Part shown: piece after piece, positions 59,411 to 64,000 of the stretch
How the letters are laid out: each line of letters opens with the position of its first letter
Numbering within the stretch: the stretch's first letter is position 1
Notes under the pieces: model-generated
Told to the model about the DNA's origin: nothing
What the model saw: only the letters and a program-made list of their open reading frames with translations
The model's database searches: none
Made by a program: the position numbers and the translations under genes
Assembly: GCA_963752605.1 (NCBI GenBank)
Contig: CAVVYW010000006.1
Coordinates: 992,001 to 1,056,000, forward strand
Length of the DNA: 64,000 bases
Direction: 5' to 3'
Source of the DNA: CAVVYW01 sp963752605
GTDB lineage: Bacteria; Actinomycetota; Thermoleophilia; Solirubrobacterales; 70-9

Positions 59411-60755
59411 TCAAGAGCACGCGACCGTTGGCGCGTCGCGCAGCCGCCAGCCGGCGTCGATGACCGCCTGCATCTCGGACTCGCTCGCCGCGTTCGAGAA
59501 GCGCGCCAATCGCAGCGCCTTGTCCGCGATCTCGTCGCGCGTCAGCGTGTTGCCCGGGTCGCCCTTGGGCTCGTCGACGCGCGCGTGCAGCACGCGGCCA
59601 TCGCGAAGTTGCACACTCACCTTGCCGATCCAACGCGCGGGATAGGCGCGGTCGACCTCGTCGTCGAGCGCCATGGTCACCTTGCCGCGCCACGCCACCA
59701 CGTCGGCATCGCGCCAGTGCGTCTCGAACTCGGTGATGCCGGCGGCGCCGCGCAGCGCGATCAACGCGAGCACCGTGCCCATCGAGAACTTGGCCTGGTG
59801 CACGCTGTGCGGATCGACCACCGGCCCGAGCACGTCGATCGCGCCCTGATGCACCTGCGCCGTCACGCGCTCGATGTCATCCGCCGCGAGCCGATGCTCG
59901 TGCATCACGCGCTGCAGCGCGTCGGCGGCCGGGTGCGTGTGGCGGCACGACGCGTGGAACTTGAACGACGTTTCGGCCAGCGCCCAGCGTGTGCCGAGGC
60001 GGTCGGTCAGGCGCGCGGGATCGGCGTCGCTCGACATGCCGGCCGCCATGCCCTGCGGCCCTTCGAGGATGCGGCGCGCGCCGGTGAAGCCTTCTTGCGC
60101 GAGGCAGGCCGCGGTGAGGCCCGCGGTCGCGGCATGCGCCGTGTGCAGTTGCTTGGAGTCGGCCGCGTCGCGCAGGAACTCCCACAGCCCCGCGGACTGC
60201 GTGCCGGCCGAGCCGAACGCGTGCAGCATCTGCGCCGGCGTCAGCCGCAACAGCCGGCCTGCGGCGGCCGCGGCGGCCAACGTGCCGGCGGTGCCGGTGG
60301 TGTGGAACGTCTTGTAGTGCGAGCGGCCGAGGAACTCGCCGACCCGGATGCCGACCTCGTAGCCGGCGACTGCGGCGACGATCAATTCGCGACCCGAGCG
60401 GCCGAGCGACTGCGCGAGCGCGAGCGCCGGCGGAAACACCACCGCGGCCGGGTGGAACACCGAGCCGTTGTGCACGTCGTCCTGCTCGGCGAAATGCGAC
60501 GCCGCGGCATTGACCATCGCAGCGAACAGCGGCGTCGTGCGCCGGCGCGAGATCAACACCTCGGCGCCGCCGTCGTTCGGACCCATCGCGACGGCGAAGC
60601 GCTCGATCGCCTCGACCGGGCGCGCGCCTTTGCCGGCGAGCGCCGAGCCGAGCCAATCGACGAAACAGGTCCTCGGTGCGCGCCACCACCGAAGGCGGCA
60701 GGTCTTCGAAGCGCAATCCGGCCGCGAAGGCGGCGAGTTGTTCGGTGGTGCTCAT
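59411..60755 (-). CDS. MmgE/PrpD-family protein, frame break near 60664
   Basis: About 448 residues. PrpD-like landmarks are ASHFAEQDDVHNGSVFHPAAVV, HTTGTAGTLAAAAAAGRLL, AFGSAGTQSAGLWEF, SFKFHASCRHTHPAADAL and the KFSMGTVLALIAL segment. Family members include 2-methylcitrate and cis-aconitate-type dehydratases/decarboxylases. In the itaconate operon of P. aeruginosa a PrpD homologue is also present, with unclear duty. The break near 60664 divides EDLF from VDWLGSALAGKG. ATG 60755 follows directly after the preceding stop. Confidence 0.84.
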
Positions 60756-61930
60756 CTAGATGACTCCCGACGCGCGCAGCGCCTCGATGTCGTTGCTTGC
60801 ATAACCCAGCTCGGCGAGGATGACATCGGTGTGCGAGCCGAGCGCCGGCACCGCGCCCATCGGCGCGTCGTCGCGCCCGGGCGGCAGCAGCGCCGGCACG
60901 CGGCCGGCGGGCGTATCGATGTCGCGCCAGCGCTGCCGCGCCGCGAGCTGCGGATGCGACCACACGTCGTGCATGTCGCTCACGCCGGCGTTGGCGATCT
61001 GCGCCGCGTCGAGCCGCGCGATGACCTCGCTGGCACCGAGCGTTGCGAACGCCTCGGCGATGATCGCGTGCAGCGCATCGCGATGCGCCACGCGCTTGCT
61101 GTTCGACGTGAAGCGCTCGTCGCCGGCGAGCTCGGGCCGGTGCAGAACGTCGCGACAGAACACCGCCCACTCGCGCTCGTTCTGCACGCCGAGCATCACC
61201 GTCTTGCCGTCGCTCGCCGTGAACGGGCCGTAGGGCTGGATCGTCGCGTGGCTCGCGCCGGCGCGCGGCGGCGGGCCCGCGCCGTCGAACGCGTAGTACA
61301 TCGGAAAGCCCATCCACTCGACCATGCTGTCGAGCATCGCGATCTCGATGTGGCGGCCCCGGCCGCTGCGCCCGCGCTCGATCAGCGCGGCCAGGATGTT
61401 CGCGTGCGCCTGCACGCCGGCGGCGATGTCGGCGATCGAGCAACCGGCCTTCGCCGGCTCGGCTTCGGTACCGGTCACCGACAGGAACCCCGACTCGCTC
61501 TGGATCAGCAGGTCGTAGGCCTTCTTGTCACGGTACGGCCCGTCGCTGCCGTAGCCGGAGATGTCGCACACGACGAGTCTCGGGTGCCGCGGCGCAAGCG
61601 CCTCGTACGACAGCCCCAGTCGCGCCGCCGCGCCCGGCGCGAGGTTCTGCACGAGCACGTCGGCCTGGGCCACGAGCGCGTCGAGCACTCGCCTGGCCTG
61701 CGGCTGCTTGACGTCCAGCGTCAGGCTTTGCTTGCCGCGGTTGGTCCACACGAAGTGCGACGACAGTCCACGCACGCGCTCGTCGTAGCCGCGCGCGAAG
61801 TCGCCGACGCCGGGTCGCTCGACCTTGATGACGCGTGCGCCCAGATCGGCAAGCTGCCGCGTCGCGAGCGGCGCAGCGATCGCATGCTCGAGCGTGACGA
61901 CGGTGATGTTCTTGGCACGAGCGGCAGCAT
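60756..61930 (-). CDS. CaiB/BaiF-family CoA-transferase, candidate succinyl-CoA:itaconate CoA-transferase
   Basis: About 390 residues: ITVVTLEHAIAAPLATRQLADLGARVIKVE, VWTNRGKQSLTLDVKQP, VCDISGYGSDGPYRDKKAYD (catalytic Asp of class III enzymes) and IEIAMLDSMVEWMG. Its place between acyl-CoA dehydrogenase and MmgE/PrpD matches Ict of itaconate operons. No proper start exists in the main frame; an ATG at 61930 reaches it if one base is missing near 61915, so the first residues are uncertain. Confidence 0.82.
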
Positions 61931-61939
61931 CCGAGCTAA

Positions 61940-63088
61940 TCAGAACGACCTCGGCATGCCGAGCACGTGCTCGGCCACGTAGCTGAGGATCAGGTTCGTC
62001 GAGATCGGCGCCACCTGGTACAGCCGCGTCTCGCGGAACTTGCGCTCGACGTCGTATTCGTTGGCGAAGCCGAAGCCGCCGTGGAACTGCAGGCAGGTGT
62101 TGGCCGCTTCCCACGACGCCTTCGCGGCGAGGTACTTCGCCATGTTCGCTTCGGCGCCGCACGGCTTGTGCGCATCGAACAGCTCGCACGCCTTCCAGCG
62201 CATCAGGTCGGCGGCGCGCAGCTCGATGTACGCCTCGGCGATCGGAAACTGCACGCCCTGGTTCTGCGCGATCGGCCGGCCGAACACGACGCGGTCCTTC
62301 GTGTACGCCGTCGCGCGATCGACGAACCAGTGCGCGTCGCCGATGCACTCGGCGGCGATCAGCGTGCGCTCGGCATTCAGCCCGTCGAGGATGTACTTGA
62401 AGCCCTGCCCTTCTTCGCCGATCAGGTTCTCGGCCGGGATCTCGAGGTTCTCGAAGAACAGCTCGTTGGTCTCGTGATTCACCATGTTCGCAATCGGCCG
62501 CACCGTCATGCCGTGACCCACCGCATGGTGCAGGTCGACGAGGAAGATCGACATGCCTTCGGACTTCTTCTTCACGTCGGCAAGCGGCGTGGTACGCGCC
62601 AGCAGGATCATCAGGTCGGAGTGCTGCACGCGCGAGATCCAGACCTTCTGGCCGTTCACGACGTAGCGGTCGCCTTTCCTCACCGCGGTGGTCTTGATCT
62701 TCGTCGTGTCGGTGCCGGTCGTCGGCTCGGTGACGCCCATCGACTGCAGGCGCAGCTCGCCGCTGGCGATGCGCGGCAGGTACTCGCGCTTTTGCGCTTC
62801 GCTGCCGTGACGCAGCAGCGTGCCCATGTTGTACATCTGGCCATGGCACGCGCCGGCGTTGCCGCCCGCGCGGTTGATCTCTTCCATGATCACCGACGCT
62901 TCGGCCAACCCGAGGCCGGGGCCGCCGTAGTCCTGCGGGATCAGCGCGGCCAGCCAGCCCGCTTTCGTCAGCGCATCGACGAAAGCCTCGGGGTAGCCGC
63001 GTCCTTCATCGATCTTGCGGAAGTACTCGTCGGGGAACTGCCGGCACAGGTCACGCACCGCATCGCGGATGTCTTCGTAAGCGGTCAT
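61940..63088 (-). CDS. Acyl-CoA dehydrogenase
   Basis: An intact 382-residue flavoenzyme. Seen are WLAALIPQDYGGPGLGLAEA, the FAD/substrate region MGVTEPTTGTDTTKIKTTA, VNGQKVWISRV, and the C-terminal GFGFANEYDVERKFRETRLY. Such enzymes oxidise acyl-CoA to the 2-enoyl-CoA. P. aeruginosa itaconate operons also carry one; the substrate there may be a 2-methylsuccinyl-type CoA, which is inference. Start ATG 63088 overlaps the MaoC stop. Confidence 0.9.
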   Translation of the reverse strand: MTAYEDIRDAVRDLCRQFPDEYFRKIDEGRGYPEAFVDALTKAGWLAALIPQDYGGPGLGLAEASVIMEEINRAGGNAGACHGQMYNMGTLLRHGSEAQKREYLPRIASGELRLQSMGVTEPTTGTDTTKIKTTAVRKGDRYVVNGQKVWISRVQHSDLMILLARTTPLADVKKKSEGMSIFLVDLHHAVGHGMTVRPIANMVNHETNELFFENLEIPAENLIGEEGQGFKYILDGLNAERTLIAAECIGDAHWFVDRATAYTKDRVVFGRPIAQNQGVQFPIAEAYIELRAADLMRWKACELFDAHKPCGAEANMAKYLAAKASWEAANTCLQFHGGFGFANEYDVERKFRETRLYQVAPISTNLILSYVAEHVLGMPRSF

Positions 63089-63933
63089 GTCGTGTAGTCC
63101 AGTCGGGCCTGCATGGCGAGGCGTCCTTGATGATCGCGCGCCCACAGCGCGAGCCGACCTGCGTCGACCTCGCGGCCGCAGACGGCGAAGCGGTGGATGT
63201 CGAAGATCGGATGCACCGCCTTGAACTCGAAGCGTGTGGCGCGCATGCCGGGGCAGTGCCGACGCGCCAGGTCGACGAGCAGCGTGGCGATCAGCGGCCC
63301 GTGCACGACGAGCCCGGGGTAGCCTTCGACCTCGGTGACGTAGCTGCGGTCGTAGTGGATGCGGTGGCCGTTGAAGGTGAGTGCCGAGTAGCGAAACAGC
63401 AGCACCGGGTCGGGCACGATCTCGCGCGAGAAGGTTTCGTCGTTCGGCGCCGGCTGCGCGACGGCCGGCGCGTCGTCCGCGCGCGGCAGATCGCGATAGA
63501 CGATGTCGTGCTCCTCGACGAGCGCGACGCCCACGTCGTTCGAGATCTCGTGGCGCACCGTCACGAACACCAGCGATCCGCTGCGACCGCTCTTCTCGCG
63601 GATCGAAGCGATGCGCGAAGTGCGCGTCACCGCGTCGCCGACGCGCAGCGCATGTCGCCACTCGAGCCGCCCGCCCGCCCACATGCGGCGCGGCAGCGGC
63701 ACCGGCGGCAGGAAGCCGCCGCGCTTGGCGTGCCCGTCGGAGCCGATCTCGCCGGCGCGCACCTTCGGCGTGAAATAGATCCAATGCCACAGCGGCGGCA
63801 GCTCGACGCCCGGGTCGTCGACATCGAGCGTGGCCGCGAGCGCGGCCACCGGTGCCGCGTCGATGCAGTCGCGATGCGTTTCGGTGCGCCCGACCCAGCG
63901 TTCGAACTCGTCCATGCGTGCAGCTTGCGGCAA
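63085..63933 (-). CDS. MaoC/HTD2-like hydratase, candidate itaconyl-CoA/mesaconyl-CoA hydratase
   Basis: An intact 282-residue double-hotdog protein with LWHWIYFTPKVRAGEIGSDG, LPRRMWAGGRLEW, the R-hydratase-like SALTFNGHRIHYDRSY and GLVVHGPLIATLL. This layout is shared by fungal-type HTD2, mesaconyl-C4-CoA hydratase and Ich, the itaconyl-CoA hydratase. With the CoA-transferase and CitE-like lyase it completes the three-step itaconate route. A second start (ATG 63915) is possible. First gene of the operon; its promoter would lie in the last 67 bases of the window, which hold nothing recognisable. Confidence 0.82.
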   Translation of the reverse strand: MPQAARMDEFERWVGRTETHRDCIDAAPVAALAATLDVDDPGVELPPLWHWIYFTPKVRAGEIGSDGHAKRGGFLPPVPLPRRMWAGGRLEWRHALRVGDAVTRTSRIASIREKSGRSGSLVFVTVRHEISNDVGVALVEEHDIVYRDLPRADDAPAVAQPAPNDETFSREIVPDPVLLFRYSALTFNGHRIHYDRSYVTEVEGYPGLVVHGPLIATLLVDLARRHCPGMRATRFEFKAVHPIFDIHRFAVCGREVDAGRLALWARDHQGRLAMQARLDYTT

Positions 63934-64000
63934 CGTGAGGGCAGTCGCAATTCGCTTTTCAAGAACGGGGCCTTGTGCGCCGCTTAACCGCTGCCGCTCT

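Overview
The window reads as one piece of a high-GC betaproteobacterial chromosome, most likely Burkholderiales. This follows from gene content and order (galU, cysM, rarA-lolA-ftsK, trxB, rpmB-rpmG, a DUF3717/DUF1289 protein, trpS) and from heavy G/C at third codon positions. No rRNA, phage or CRISPR is seen. One tRNA (Leu, anticodon CAA) is present.

Layout. 1-7.5 kb: housekeeping genes (a truncated 2-hydroxyacid dehydrogenase, galU, a TusA-like protein, a Nudix hydrolase, cysM, tRNA-Leu, rhomboid, a degenerate S1C protease, an SDR epimerase, a ferredoxin-type reductase). 7.6-27.2 kb: a large aryl polyene/xanthomonadin-type pigment cluster. Its plus-strand arm runs ACP, membrane protein, acyl-ACP/CoA ligase, dehydratase, acyltransferase, LolA-like carrier, MMPL exporter, deacetylase, methyltransferase, ketosynthase, chain-length-factor-like protein, second dehydratase, ketoreductase and a cation/proton antiporter. 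Most of these genes overlap by 4 bases. A minus-strand arm faces it: lipoprotein, glycosyltransferase, acyltransferase, MipA/OmpV-like porin, chorismatase and a halogenase-like flavoenzyme. The genes suggest that a hydroxybenzoate starter made from chorismate is loaded on the ACP, extended and reduced to a polyene, attached to a lipid and moved to the outer membrane.

27.3-30.9 kb: livHMGF branched-chain amino-acid ABC transporter without a binding protein. 31.1-35.6 kb: rarA, lolA, ftsK. 35.6-45.8 kb: a Crp/Fnr regulator, trxB, rpmBG, desaturase, rsmB, purN, trpS, a MATE exporter and a saccharopine-dehydrogenase-like protein. 45.9-48.6 kb: a two-component system beside a Spy/CpxP-like periplasmic protein. 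48.8-54.4 kb: a disturbed accessory stretch with an IS630 remnant, a small NTF2-like gene and an acyltransferase gene cut by a complete ISNCY-type element (51640-53714) whose inverted repeats and 5-bp target duplication can be read. 54.4-63.9 kb: carbon catabolism. A Bug-type solute receptor and CoA-transferase unit diverges from a LysR gene, followed by an operon (MaoC hydratase, acyl-CoA dehydrogenase, CoA-transferase, MmgE/PrpD, CitE-like lyase) that matches the itaconate-degradation operon known in Pseudomonas aeruginosa.

A strong caution: many genes, including essential ones (ftsK, trpS, liv, lolA), carry single-base frame breaks while their protein sequence stays conserved on both sides. 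Nearly all that I could reconstruct are one extra base. I treat these as assembly or sequencing errors and report each gene as one CDS spanning the break. Break positions are approximate.
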